From positions 868,001 to 932,000 of the forward strand of contig NZ_CP012545.1 of NCBI RefSeq assembly GCF_004803835.1: 64,000 nucleotides of DNA, read 5' to 3'. Below, piece after piece: positions 44,011-50,873 of this stretch. The DNA comes from Campylobacter sp. RM6914 (GTDB taxonomy: Bacteria; Campylobacterota; Campylobacteria; Campylobacterales; Campylobacteraceae). The notes under the pieces were generated by a model. It made no database searches, was not told the DNA's origin, and was given only the letters and a program-made list of their open reading frames with translations. The first letter of the stretch is position 1, and each line of letters opens with the position of its first letter. A program made the translations under genes and the position numbers.

Positions 44011-44451
44011 TTAAAGAATATAAGATAAATCTTTTAAATAACTAGTAATAGTATTGACTACATAAGCTATAACTCTATAAAGTTGCAAGGCAAAATAAAA
44101 GCTAAGAATAGAAATAAACAAGGACATTGAAATAGAAAATGCGTCAGCTAAACCACTTTGATTTAAAAATTCCATAGTTGAATTTATAATTGTTTGATTT
44201 GGTAATCCACCAAAAGAGCCACTAACGCCATTTGAATAATCAAACATTTTAGGAAAATATTCTCTAAGTAGATTCCAAATTCTCATGATAAATAAAATTG
44301 AATACGTAGCGAAAGAAACCATAAAAGCAACAAGCATAACATATAAAGGTATAAGCACAACCAATTTAGCGGTTTTTAAGCTAATTTTTTTAGAAAGATA
44401 AAGAATAAAATCAGCAATAAAACTACCAACGGCACCGATTAACCATTTCAT
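44011..44451 (-). CDS. pVI-like minor coat/membrane protein
   Basis: A 146-residue hydrophobic protein with about three membrane segments (IGAVGSFIADFILYLS, LVVLIPLYVMLVAFMVSFATYSILFIM, and SISMSLFISILSFYFALQLYRVIAYVV). It lies between the adsorption protein and the Zot-like ATPase, where gene VI is found. Its ATG overlaps the adsorption gene stop (ATGA), and a double stop (TAATGA) precedes the ATPase. The call rests on position and topology. Confidence 0.75.
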   Translation of the reverse strand: MKWLIGAVGSFIADFILYLSKKISLKTAKLVVLIPLYVMLVAFMVSFATYSILFIMRIWNLLREYFPKMFDYSNGVSGSFGGLPNQTIINSTMEFLNQSGLADAFSISMSLFISILSFYFALQLYRVIAYVVNTITSYLKDLSYIL

Positions 44452-46628
44452 GAATCACCACCTACTCTAAATAAATATTTCAAAGAGAACATAATAATCT
44501 CAAAGCTAAACCAAATTGTAAAAAATATAGTGAGAATTGACCTATACGGACTGACGAAATAGCAAGGGTCGATAGAGAATAAATTTGTCTTTCCGCTACC
44601 AGGAGTTGGACCACTAATAGTAAAAGGACAATTGCCAGATGGGATTTCTGGAATATCGATACCTTTTTCAAGAATATCTTTAGCATCATTAAAGTCATTC
44701 ATTAAATTATCAATATCTTTTTTTGTATTATCTATAAAAGTAAAAGCTTCTTTTGCTGATAAGTCAAGCTTGGTTAGTTCGCTTGCAAAAGTAGCAAAAG
44801 CGGTTTTTGTAGCAATGTTAGGGTCATAATTCCACTCTAATTTTTGTTGTGTTTTTATGTCAGTTAGGGTGTCGTTGGCACGATCAAGTTGAGCTTTATT
44901 CTGCGAAAGAGCGTCATTAATGGCATCTAACTTTGAATTGTTTTGATTAATGGCACGTTCCAAAGCACTTAAATCGGGAGATTGTGTAGGGGTGCTAGTA
45001 GATGAATTGCCATTATTTGGAGTATTAGAACCAGTGCTAGGATCTGTTATAGTGCTATCTTTTGGGATAGTATTGGTTACTTTTCCGCTCGCGTCAATGG
45101 TGTTGGTATAGCCAGTTGAAAGATTGCCAACACCTGAAGGAGTTTTATAATTATGAGAAAGAATCACATCTTGAACCTTTGACCCAGAGGAAGATATAGT
45201 TTCAACAACTTCAACATCAATAACACTATTATCAGGAGTAGTAATAGAGCCTTTATATGTAGTTTTATTACCAGATTTGCCAGTTTGTTGAATTGTCATA
45301 GGGAGATTTGGAGTAGGATTATCAGCTTGTTTAAACATGGTATCCAAATCATAATCTAGTTTTATATTCCTAATTTCATTTAATGAAGTAGCTTCTTTAG
45401 TTGGCATAGGTTTAGCCATATCTTTAAGTTTTGCAGAAATCAACGTATTGTTTTCAAGTCCTGAAAGAGAAGCATTTTTTGGAAAATCAAAAACTTTTAA
45501 ATTTGGTGAAACATCAGCTAAAACCTGAGGGGTTTTTGGGATATTTACAGTTGTTAAAGTTATATCAAATTTGCCTGTTTCTTTAAAAACGTTATTTAGA
45601 ATAATTAAATCATCATCAACAGGATTAAATCTGAAAACTGGTTCGGGACCTGATTGAGTAGCCCTCATGTCAACCAACTGGGGTCTATATTCCAATAAAT
45701 TAGGAATATTGGGCTTTGGATTATTTTTAAAAAGACCTTTAACATAAGAAGCCAAAGAAATAAAAGAATTCTTTATAGCGTTTATAGGCAAAGGAAGCAT
45801 GAAGCCACCTATTATAAAAAGGTCGCTTTCAAATTGAAATTCAGCCTTAAATCTATCAATGGTTTTTTGATGATAGCAACCCATAGGAATTAACATGCAT
45901 GTAGCCATTTCATGAGAATCCAACGTGGCGTCACAAAAATGCCAAATCATGCCTTTAGCTTCACATTTCGTTTGGTCGTCTAAAGTAGGATTAGGCAAAC
46001 ATTTTTCTATGGTTAAATCGCGTTGCCAATCGCGGTCTATTTCATATTTTTGAAAAATCATAGGTTCTGGACACCAAGAGGGGCGTTCTGAATCGGGTTC
46101 ACATTGACCTGTTTTGGGATTTCGTATTTGTCCTTCAGGACATGCGAGAAATTCGCAATCTCCAGTATCCGGATTTCTTTGCTGACCACTTAAACATTTC
46201 GATTTACAAGTTTTTGAAATGATATCGAATTCTTGATCAGAAGAGCATTTGGTAAAATATTGATACTTGACGTAATTATAATAACCACAAGTGGTCTCAT
46301 AAGGAGTATACTGGAAACAACTTTCAGAATAAGATAAAACACTACAACCAAGATAGTCATCTGAAATTTTACAAATGTATTTAGGAAGAGAAGAGCCAGA
46401 ATTGTGTAAATTTTCTTCATATTTATGCTTTGAAAGAAATTTAAATATTTTATCGCCTGAAGAAACAAAACCATTGCCCAATTCAACAAAATCAACAGTA
46501 TTAGAAAAATTAATCTTTGTAGCGCAATAAGCGTCGCAATCATCATCAGGGCAAGAATTGCAATCAATAGAAAAAGCAAAATTTATTGAAATTGATAGAA
46601 AAATAATTATGTTTAATAATATTTTCAT
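44448..46628 (-). CDS. TspB/pIII-like phage adsorption protein
   Basis: 726 residues with a signal peptide (LLNIIIFLSISINFAFS). A cysteine-rich N-terminal region follows (CNSCPDDDCDAYC and many later Cys). Two copies of a CxxGQxRNPxTGxCE module lie around residues 140-175. The middle is rich in Thr/Pro/Asn, with a Ser/Thr/Asn/Gly linker near residues 520-550, a coiled coil (INQNNSKLDAINDALSQNKA) and a single C-terminal membrane anchor. This architecture matches minor coat adsorption proteins and the TspB-like proteins of Neisseria filamentous prophages. The receptor is unknown. Confidence 0.8.
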   Translation of the reverse strand: MKILLNIIIFLSISINFAFSIDCNSCPDDDCDAYCATKINFSNTVDFVELGNGFVSSGDKIFKFLSKHKYEENLHNSGSSLPKYICKISDDYLGCSVLSYSESCFQYTPYETTCGYYNYVKYQYFTKCSSDQEFDIISKTCKSKCLSGQQRNPDTGDCEFLACPEGQIRNPKTGQCEPDSERPSWCPEPMIFQKYEIDRDWQRDLTIEKCLPNPTLDDQTKCEAKGMIWHFCDATLDSHEMATCMLIPMGCYHQKTIDRFKAEFQFESDLFIIGGFMLPLPINAIKNSFISLASYVKGLFKNNPKPNIPNLLEYRPQLVDMRATQSGPEPVFRFNPVDDDLIILNNVFKETGKFDITLTTVNIPKTPQVLADVSPNLKVFDFPKNASLSGLENNTLISAKLKDMAKPMPTKEATSLNEIRNIKLDYDLDTMFKQADNPTPNLPMTIQQTGKSGNKTTYKGSITTPDNSVIDVEVVETISSSGSKVQDVILSHNYKTPSGVGNLSTGYTNTIDASGKVTNTIPKDSTITDPSTGSNTPNNGNSSTSTPTQSPDLSALERAINQNNSKLDAINDALSQNKAQLDRANDTLTDIKTQQKLEWNYDPNIATKTAFATFASELTKLDLSAKEAFTFIDNTKKDIDNLMNDFNDAKDILEKGIDIPEIPSGNCPFTISGPTPGSGKTNLFSIDPCYFVSPYRSILTIFFTIWFSFEIIMFSLKYLFRVGGDS

Positions 46629-46673
46629 TAATTAAAACCTTTTTTAATATTTGCTGACGCCCTTCGGTTGCCG

Positions 46674-46730
46674 GCTAGTTTTTTTAATAATCACTTTTAA
46701 CATTGAATTTGATCAGCCAAAAAAACTAGC
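46674..46730. repeat. Perfect 12-bp inverted repeat upstream of the adsorption gene
   Basis: GCTAGTTTTTTT at 46674-46685 pairs with AAAAAAACTAGC at 46719-46730 across a 33-base loop. It sits in the 122-base non-coding gap between the adsorption gene and the 35-residue membrane protein gene. A small CGG-TTG-CCG hairpin lies next to it at about 46665-46673. It could be a terminator, attenuator or a replication/packaging structure. Confidence 0.7.
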
Positions 46731-46750
46731 TGAAAAATTTCAAAGCAACC

Positions 46751-46858
46751 TTATTTAACAAAAGAAAGAGCTATGACGTAAATAAAGATAGGGACAAAAA
46801 AGAGAGCAAAAATATTCATAAAATAATTAAAAACATCGTTGCTAAAAACTTCTATCAT
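46751..46858 (-). CDS. 35-residue phage membrane protein (candidate pVII/pIX analogue)
   Basis: Small gene reading MIEVFSNDVFNYFMNI and then a hydrophobic helix to the end (residues about 13-33), closing with LSFVK. Its ATG overlaps the stop of the 101-residue gene (ATGA) and is preceded by TAGGAGCTACACG, a strong ribosome binding site. Size, single helix and place between major coat and adsorption genes resemble the tiny end-cap proteins of filamentous phages. Function is inferred from position only. Confidence 0.7.
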   Translation of the reverse strand: MIEVFSNDVFNYFMNIFALFFVPIFIYVIALSFVK

Positions 46859-47160
46859 CGTGTAGCTCCTACTATAATTAAACCCATAAGGAAAGAAAAC
46901 GCTATCAATATTGATGAAAGACCCATTAAGAAATTAAATTGATATTCATAAATATTTAAATCGGGTATTAGTTCATTTTTACTTATATAGCAAATGTTGG
47001 AAGCTGTATCAAAAATAAAATTTGTTTTAAAATCAATAAATTTTGAAGGAGAAGAAGAAACAGAATTATCAAAATTAACATAAAATAAAGTGTTATCCTT
47101 TATATAAAAATCTTTCACACAAGAATTTAAATCAGGTATATAAATAGCGTTTTCTTTCAT
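46855..47160 (-). CDS. 101-residue phage membrane protein of unknown function
   Basis: Not recognised by sequence. No signal peptide is evident. The N-terminal 70 residues are soluble, with a cysteine pair (Cys14 and CYISKN), and a hydrophobic C-terminal helix reads FLMGLSSILIAFSFLMGLIIVGA. It is preceded by a hairpin after the major coat gene and is coupled to the 35-residue gene by an ATGA overlap. Probably a minor virion or assembly component. Confidence 0.75.
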   Translation of the reverse strand: MKENAIYIPDLNSCVKDFYIKDNTLFYVNFDNSVSSSPSKFIDFKTNFIFDTASNICYISKNELIPDLNIYEYQFNFLMGLSSILIAFSFLMGLIIVGATR

Positions 47161-47175
47161 TACTTTAACCTTTTT

Positions 47176-47195
47176 TAGGGAGCAAAAGCCCCCTA
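47176..47195 (-). terminator. Hairpin after the major coat gene
   Basis: On the minus strand TAGGGGGC-TTTT-GCTCCCTA forms an 8-bp stem with one G-U pair, 5 bases after the coat gene stop. No good T-run follows, so it may be an attenuator or mRNA-stabilising structure. It would favour coat protein expression over the genes beyond it, as in Ff phages. Confidence 0.5.
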
Positions 47196-47200
47196 TTAGA

Positions 47201-47419
47201 CTATTTTATGAAGCCCTTGACCCTTCGGGCAATCATAAAGACAAAAGCAACAGCTACGACACCAGCGAAAACATAGTCGAAAAGTGCGTAATCGGCTTTT
47301 AGTGGGTCAGTTGGAACTGCTGGGGCATCTGCAGCAAAGAGAACCGGAGCAGACATTAAAGCAACGCTAGCTGTAGCGACCTTACTTTTTGTAGTTTCTA
47401 GAAAATTTTTGGCTTTCAT
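47201..47419 (-). CDS. Major coat protein (pVIII analogue)
   Basis: 72-residue preprotein: positively charged N-terminus, hydrophobic signal ending PVLFAADA (cleavage predicted after FAA or FA), and a mature part of about 43 residues. The mature part has an acidic/proline N-terminus (APAVPTDPLKADYALFDY), a membrane helix (VFAGVVAVAFVFMIA) and a basic tail (RRVKGFIK). This three-part layout is characteristic of filamentous phage major coat proteins. Strong AAGGAG ribosome binding site. It is preceded by a spaced inverted repeat and followed by a hairpin. Confidence 0.92.
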   Translation of the reverse strand: MKAKNFLETTKSKVATASVALMSAPVLFAADAPAVPTDPLKADYALFDYVFAGVVAVAFVFMIARRVKGFIK

Positions 47420-47448
47420 AGATAACTCCTTGAGATGATTTTTTAGAG

Positions 47449-47493
47449 TTCAAACTCGAGAAAATCTACAAAATAAACTTTATTGAGTTTGAA
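47449..47493. repeat. Spaced inverted repeat in the leader of the major coat gene
   Basis: TTCAAACTC (47449-47457) and GAGTTTGAA (47485-47493), nine perfect base pairs with a 27-base loop. It sits in the 125-base gap between the ssDNA-binding and major coat genes and may be an attenuator or regulatory stem. A GC-rich stretch at 47496-47540 adjoins it. Confidence 0.55.
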
Positions 47494-47544
47494 AAGCGGG
47501 AGAGCGGTTCACTACTCACATTAAGGCAAAGCCCCCGCGGTTTG

Positions 47545-47874
47545 TTATTTAGACGGCTTTAATTCCTTGCTAGCAAATGGATTTTCATTAAAGACTTGGA
47601 AATTTAAGCTGTCATCTGGAAACATATAAGCACCGTTGCGAGTGTTTAAAAATCGATATGGAACGGCGATATATTTGCCTTTTAGTGAATCAAATTGAGG
47701 TTTTAAAGAAAAATCATAACTGATAGTTTCAGTTGATTTTATTAGATAGCCTTGCTTGTCGCGACCCTCGAAAGTGATAGTGACGTCGATAGAGCTAGAA
47801 ACCTCGCCAGTTTTCTTGTCGATTCTAGAAATCGGGCGAACTTCGTCGCAAAAGCCAATAAGATATGTATACAT
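47545..47874 (-). CDS. Phage ssDNA-binding protein (pV analogue)
   Basis: A 109-residue soluble, beta-rich protein (VTITFEGRDKQGYLIKSTETISYDF and GKYIAVPYRFLNTRNGAYMF). It fits in size and place the single-stranded DNA-binding/replication-switch protein that precedes the coat gene in filamentous phages. The ribosome binding site AAGGAGCTACA contains an AGCTAC motif that recurs nearby and could be the site of autoregulation. The family assignment is by context and fold impression, not by a sharp motif. Confidence 0.7.
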   Translation of the reverse strand: MYTYLIGFCDEVRPISRIDKKTGEVSSSIDVTITFEGRDKQGYLIKSTETISYDFSLKPQFDSLKGKYIAVPYRFLNTRNGAYMFPDDSLNFQVFNENPFASKELKPSK

Positions 47875-48130
47875 TGTAGCTCCTTAAAATGTTTTTGTAG
47901 CTAAAATTTAAGGGGCGGAGCTACGCCACCCCAAGCAGTTTAACAACATACTAAGGTTGTAACACCCACACCCCTAAACATCTCTACTCTGTTGCGGGCG
48001 GTATGTTAAGTTTGAAATTTGTTAATATTTGATAGAATTCAAGTGTCTAGGTTGAATAATTCAAATTAACTTTTTGAGTTATTCCAAAATAAACCTTAAA
48101 TATTAATAAAATATTTGAATAGTTAAAAAA
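47875..48130. promoter_or_regulatory. Divergent phage control region with operator-like repeats
   Basis: 256 bases between the ssDNA-binding gene (minus) and the HTH gene (plus). It holds TTGTAGCT direct repeats at about 47875 and 47896 with an inverted GGAGCTAC at 47917-47924, and a GC-rich hairpin within 47912-47932. An AACATAC/GTATGTT pair lies across the middle. A perfect 13-base palindrome TTGAATAATTCAA lies at 48052-48064, and a related TTTGAATAG lies just before the HTH gene start. These look like repressor operators and promoters for both directions. Confidence 0.55.
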
Positions 48131-48364
48131 ATGGATAAAAAAGAAATAGCAAAGATAATAAAAAAAGACATAACAACACTATATAATTGGGAAAAAAGAA
48201 ACCCAGAATTATATAATGCAGTATATAGTTTTTTTAACGGATTAGATTTAAAAAACGATGAAAAAGAATTATTGGAATTATTCGAAAAATTGAATGATAC
48301 AGAAAAAGAATATTATTTAATAGATATGAAGCTTAGAATTCTAAAAAAAGAAATGGACAACTAA
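48131..48364 (+). CDS. Small HTH regulator, candidate phage repressor
   Basis: A 77-residue protein with an N-terminal helix-turn-helix-like stretch (KEIAKIIKKDITTLYNWEKRNPELY), where TLYNWEKR resembles a recognition helix, and an acidic helical C-terminus. It is the only plus-strand regulator in the element and diverges from the structural genes, the usual layout for a lysogeny repressor. The upstream palindromes are plausible targets. Specific family unknown. Confidence 0.7.
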   Translation: MDKKEIAKIIKKDITTLYNWEKRNPELYNAVYSFFNGLDLKNDEKELLELFEKLNDTEKEYYLIDMKLRILKKEMDN

Positions 48365-48365
48365 A

Positions 48366-48476
48366 ATGTTTTTAAAATATAAAAATAAAAAAATTGACAA
48401 TATTGCAAGAATTTATGAATTTATTTTTCTAAGTGGAAAATTTATATTTATTTTAAATACAATAAGTGGTTATTGA
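48366..48476 (+). CDS. Possible 36-residue ORF after the HTH gene
   Basis: Starts two bases after the HTH stop (ATGTTTTTAAAATAT), lysine-rich then hydrophobic (EFIFLSGKFIFILNTIS). No clear ribosome binding site, and composition like the surrounding AT-rich DNA. Listed only as a possibility. Confidence 0.25.
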   Translation: MFLKYKNKKIDNIARIYEFIFLSGKFIFILNTISGY

Positions 48477-48526
48477 TAAAAAATCTTTTTAGTCCGATCA
48501 TATATGACATGATTTCATAATATACC

Positions 48527-48793
48527 TTACTTATAAATATCTTTTCTATGTCCTATTTTTAAAATAAGTATTGTTATTTTGTCATCTTTGATTTGAAATA
48601 CAGCCCTTATATCACTTGAAATTCTATACCTGTAAAAATTTGAAAAATTAACCAAAGAGGTTATATTTTTACTATCTTTTATGATTTCGTAGTTATCGCA
48701 CAAATAAATAAGTTTTTCTTTGATTTTTGTGTAGTCTTTTTTGTTAAATTTTTTTAAATTTTCTTTTGCTATGTCTGAAATTTCAAGTTTCAT
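48527..48793 (-). CDS. RelE/ParE-superfamily toxin
   Basis: 88 residues with the compact alpha-beta RelE layout: N-terminal helices (IAKENLKKFNKKDYTKIKEKL), then strands FYRYRISSDIRAVFQIKDD and ITILILKIGHRKDIY, the last being the very typical C-terminal GHRKDIY. Likely an mRNA interferase or gyrase-directed toxin; the subtype is not clear. Its ATG overlaps the stop of the antitoxin gene upstream. It lies inside the phage near attR and probably stabilises the element. Confidence 0.85.
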   Translation of the reverse strand: MKLEISDIAKENLKKFNKKDYTKIKEKLIYLCDNYEIIKDSKNITSLVNFSNFYRYRISSDIRAVFQIKDDKITILILKIGHRKDIYK

Positions 48794-48996
48794 AATGACT
48801 TTTCTATCTCTTTAAAAACTTCATCAGCAGGATATGTTTTAATAGTGCCATTTTCGATAGATTTGCTTATTTTCAAAGCGTCTTTATACTCTATAAAATC
48901 ATGATAAAGATCTATGGCTTTTTTAACTATTCTTTTATCCGAAGTTGTAAGAGTATGCAAGAAATCTTCTCTTTCTATCTCTAACATATTTTCCAT
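48790..48996 (-). CDS. Antitoxin partner of the RelE-like toxin
   Basis: 68-residue acidic helical protein (ENMLEIEREDFLHTLTT... ADEVFKEIEKSL), directly upstream of and overlapping the toxin gene by 4 bases, the usual antitoxin-first order. A second in-frame ATG three codons in could be the true start. The C-terminal IKTYPADEVFKEIEK resembles the toxin-wrapping tails of RelB/ParD-like antitoxins. Confidence 0.8.
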   Translation of the reverse strand: MENMLEIEREDFLHTLTTSDKRIVKKAIDLYHDFIEYKDALKISKSIENGTIKTYPADEVFKEIEKSL

Positions 48997-49099
48997 AGTT
49001 TTAACCTTTTTTATTTTTTATGATTATAACATATTTTAAAAAACATTATATAAAGCAGGCAAATTAAGATATTTAAGTAAAATTTTACAGCACAAAAAT

Positions 49100-49143
49100 C
49101 TCATAACCCGAAGGTCAGCGGTTCAATCCGCTCTCTGCAACCA
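49100..49143 (+). repeat. Attachment repeat attR (3' fragment of tRNA-fMet)
   Basis: 44-bp copy of 39452-39496 lacking one A in the T-loop (TTCAATCC instead of TTCAAATCC). It does not form a complete tRNA. It marks the right end of the filamentous phage. Confidence 0.93.
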
Positions 49144-49304
49144 GTTTAAATCAACTGCCAGTTATATTATTTTATTTTTTCATAAATTACATTTATTGTG
49201 TTGTCTTGCGCAAACAAAAAACAACTCTTGCTGACAAATTAAGCACCCAAAGTCTCGTAAGTAATAGAATTATAACTTTATAAAATAAATCAATATGGTC
49301 ATAA

Positions 49305-49333
49305 TTGACTAAAACATACACAATAATTATGCT
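49305..49333 (+). promoter_or_regulatory. Candidate promoter of the PBP-like cassette
   Basis: TTGACT (49305-49310), 17-base spacer, TATGCT (49328-49333), about 50 bases before the PBP-like gene. The 239-base gap from attR to the gene otherwise shows only AT-rich sequence. Confidence 0.45.
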
Positions 49334-49382
49334 AAAATTAGCACAAATTTTTATTAAATAAAACATAAAGTAAAAGAGTTAT

Positions 49383-50873
49383 TTGGTGATAACAAATGTG
49401 CATATTAATGTGAATGGCTATATTGTGAAAGCCGATAATGGTGAAACTATTGGTGTTTGCTCCGATACAAATAAAATCTATACAAAGCGAATAGATACAG
49501 AGATTCCTGAAGTTTTTATTAAATTCTTGCTGTCAATTGAAGACAAAAGATTTTATAAGCATATAGGAATTGATTTAATTGGAATAGCAAGAGCCTTTTA
49601 TAGAAATTTACAAGCCGGAAAAATAATAGAAGGTGGAAGTACAATAACGCAACAATTATCAAGAAGCTATTTAAACGACAACTCAAAAACATTTAAAAGA
49701 AAGTTTGCAGAAATTTTTAAAGCTCTAAAAATAGAAATTAAATTTTCAAAACAGCATATCATAGATAAATATATTGAATCTATTTATATGGGTTCAAACA
49801 TATATGGATTTGAGTCAGCTTCTATTAAATATTTTGCAAAACGACTGCATGAGCTAACAAAAAAAGAATTTATATCCTTAATTGTGCTCTTAAGGGGTCC
49901 CAATTTATATATTAACAACAACCAACTTTTCCTAGATAGATATAAAAGTATAGTGGCTAGATTAAATAAAACAAACCTTATCTCAAAAAGTCAAACTGGC
50001 AAGTACTTGCATAATTTTCCAAAATTAAAACAAAAACAAATAAGTGTTGTGCCATCAGAAATTATATCTGCTGTTACTAAGACGATAGAACGCAATAAGC
50101 TTACAATTAATAGCACAATAAATTATAAAATACAAAACAAAATTAACAAATTTGTAAATTCAACTAAAGATTTTGATTCTGTAATATGTATAAAAAATGG
50201 CAAAATTGCTGGTTTTTCTAGCAAGCATGGAAATCATTATATATTTAACCACTTCGGAAATGTAGGCTCAACACTCAAGCCTTTTATATATTTATATTTA
50301 AGAAGTCATGGGGTAGAGCAAAATACGCAAATACCAACAACACCTATTTATAAATATAAAAAATGGATAGCAAAAGAAGCATTTGAGCCAACATATAACA
50401 CCATGTCTTTGGCAAAAGCACTAGAGGTATCTAATAATACAGTGTTTTTAAACGCAAGTTATAAAGTAGGTTTTGATAATATTTCTAAGCATATAGCTAA
50501 TTTGTTTAACAAAGAAAATTGTGAAGATTTTCCATCTTTGGTTTTGGGTTCCACTCCATATGGTATTTCTTTATACGAATTATCAATGGCTTATTATAAT
50601 TTATTTTCAGATAATAATCATGAACATATAGACGAATTAAAGTCCATATTAAGACAAGTATCAATAAACACATTGGGATTAAGCTCATTTTTTTGCAAAA
50701 CAGGCACTACGAATAACAATAGAAATAGATATATTATTTTAGGGAACCATGAAATAGTATTTGCCTTCCTCAGAGACGAAAGAATGACTTATGATAGCAT
50801 TGTAAATGCGGGTAAAGCGCCGAAAAATTTTACTCAAAAGATTAAGGGGTTTTTTAATGAACTCATTAGATGA
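49383..50873 (+). CDS. Compact class A penicillin-binding-protein-like enzyme without visible anchor
   Basis: 496 residues starting at TTG 49383 (GTG 49386 also possible; a stop codon four codons upstream rules out a longer form). The N-terminal GT51 glycosyltransferase shows SIEDKRFYKHIGID (with the catalytic Glu), GGSTITQQLSRSYL, and the RKFAEIFKALKIEIKFSK-to-LLRGPNLY tail. The C-terminal transpeptidase shows GSTLKP (SxxK), EVSNNT (SxN) and CKTGTT (KTG). Both catalytic sets look intact. Unlike normal class A PBPs (600-800 residues) there is no N-terminal signal anchor. It is very AT-rich and overlaps a membrane-protein gene. Role unknown. Confidence 0.85.
   Translation: MVITNVHINVNGYIVKADNGETIGVCSDTNKIYTKRIDTEIPEVFIKFLLSIEDKRFYKHIGIDLIGIARAFYRNLQAGKIIEGGSTITQQLSRSYLNDNSKTFKRKFAEIFKALKIEIKFSKQHIIDKYIESIYMGSNIYGFESASIKYFAKRLHELTKKEFISLIVLLRGPNLYINNNQLFLDRYKSIVARLNKTNLISKSQTGKYLHNFPKLKQKQISVVPSEIISAVTKTIERNKLTINSTINYKIQNKINKFVNSTKDFDSVICIKNGKIAGFSSKHGNHYIFNHFGNVGSTLKPFIYLYLRSHGVEQNTQIPTTPIYKYKKWIAKEAFEPTYNTMSLAKALEVSNNTVFLNASYKVGFDNISKHIANLFNKENCEDFPSLVLGSTPYGISLYELSMAYYNLFSDNNHEHIDELKSILRQVSINTLGLSSFFCKTGTTNNNRNRYIILGNHEIVFAFLRDERMTYDSIVNAGKAPKNFTQKIKGFFNELIR

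Noticed and set aside
46190-46579. 129-codon minus-strand frame inside the phage adsorption gene
   Set aside because: It overlaps in another frame the signal peptide and cysteine-rich region that define the real gene; the translation is a leucine/isoleucine-rich artefact.
49100-49143. Second tRNA-Met gene
   Set aside because: Only the 3' part is present and one T-loop base is missing; it is an attachment-site remnant.
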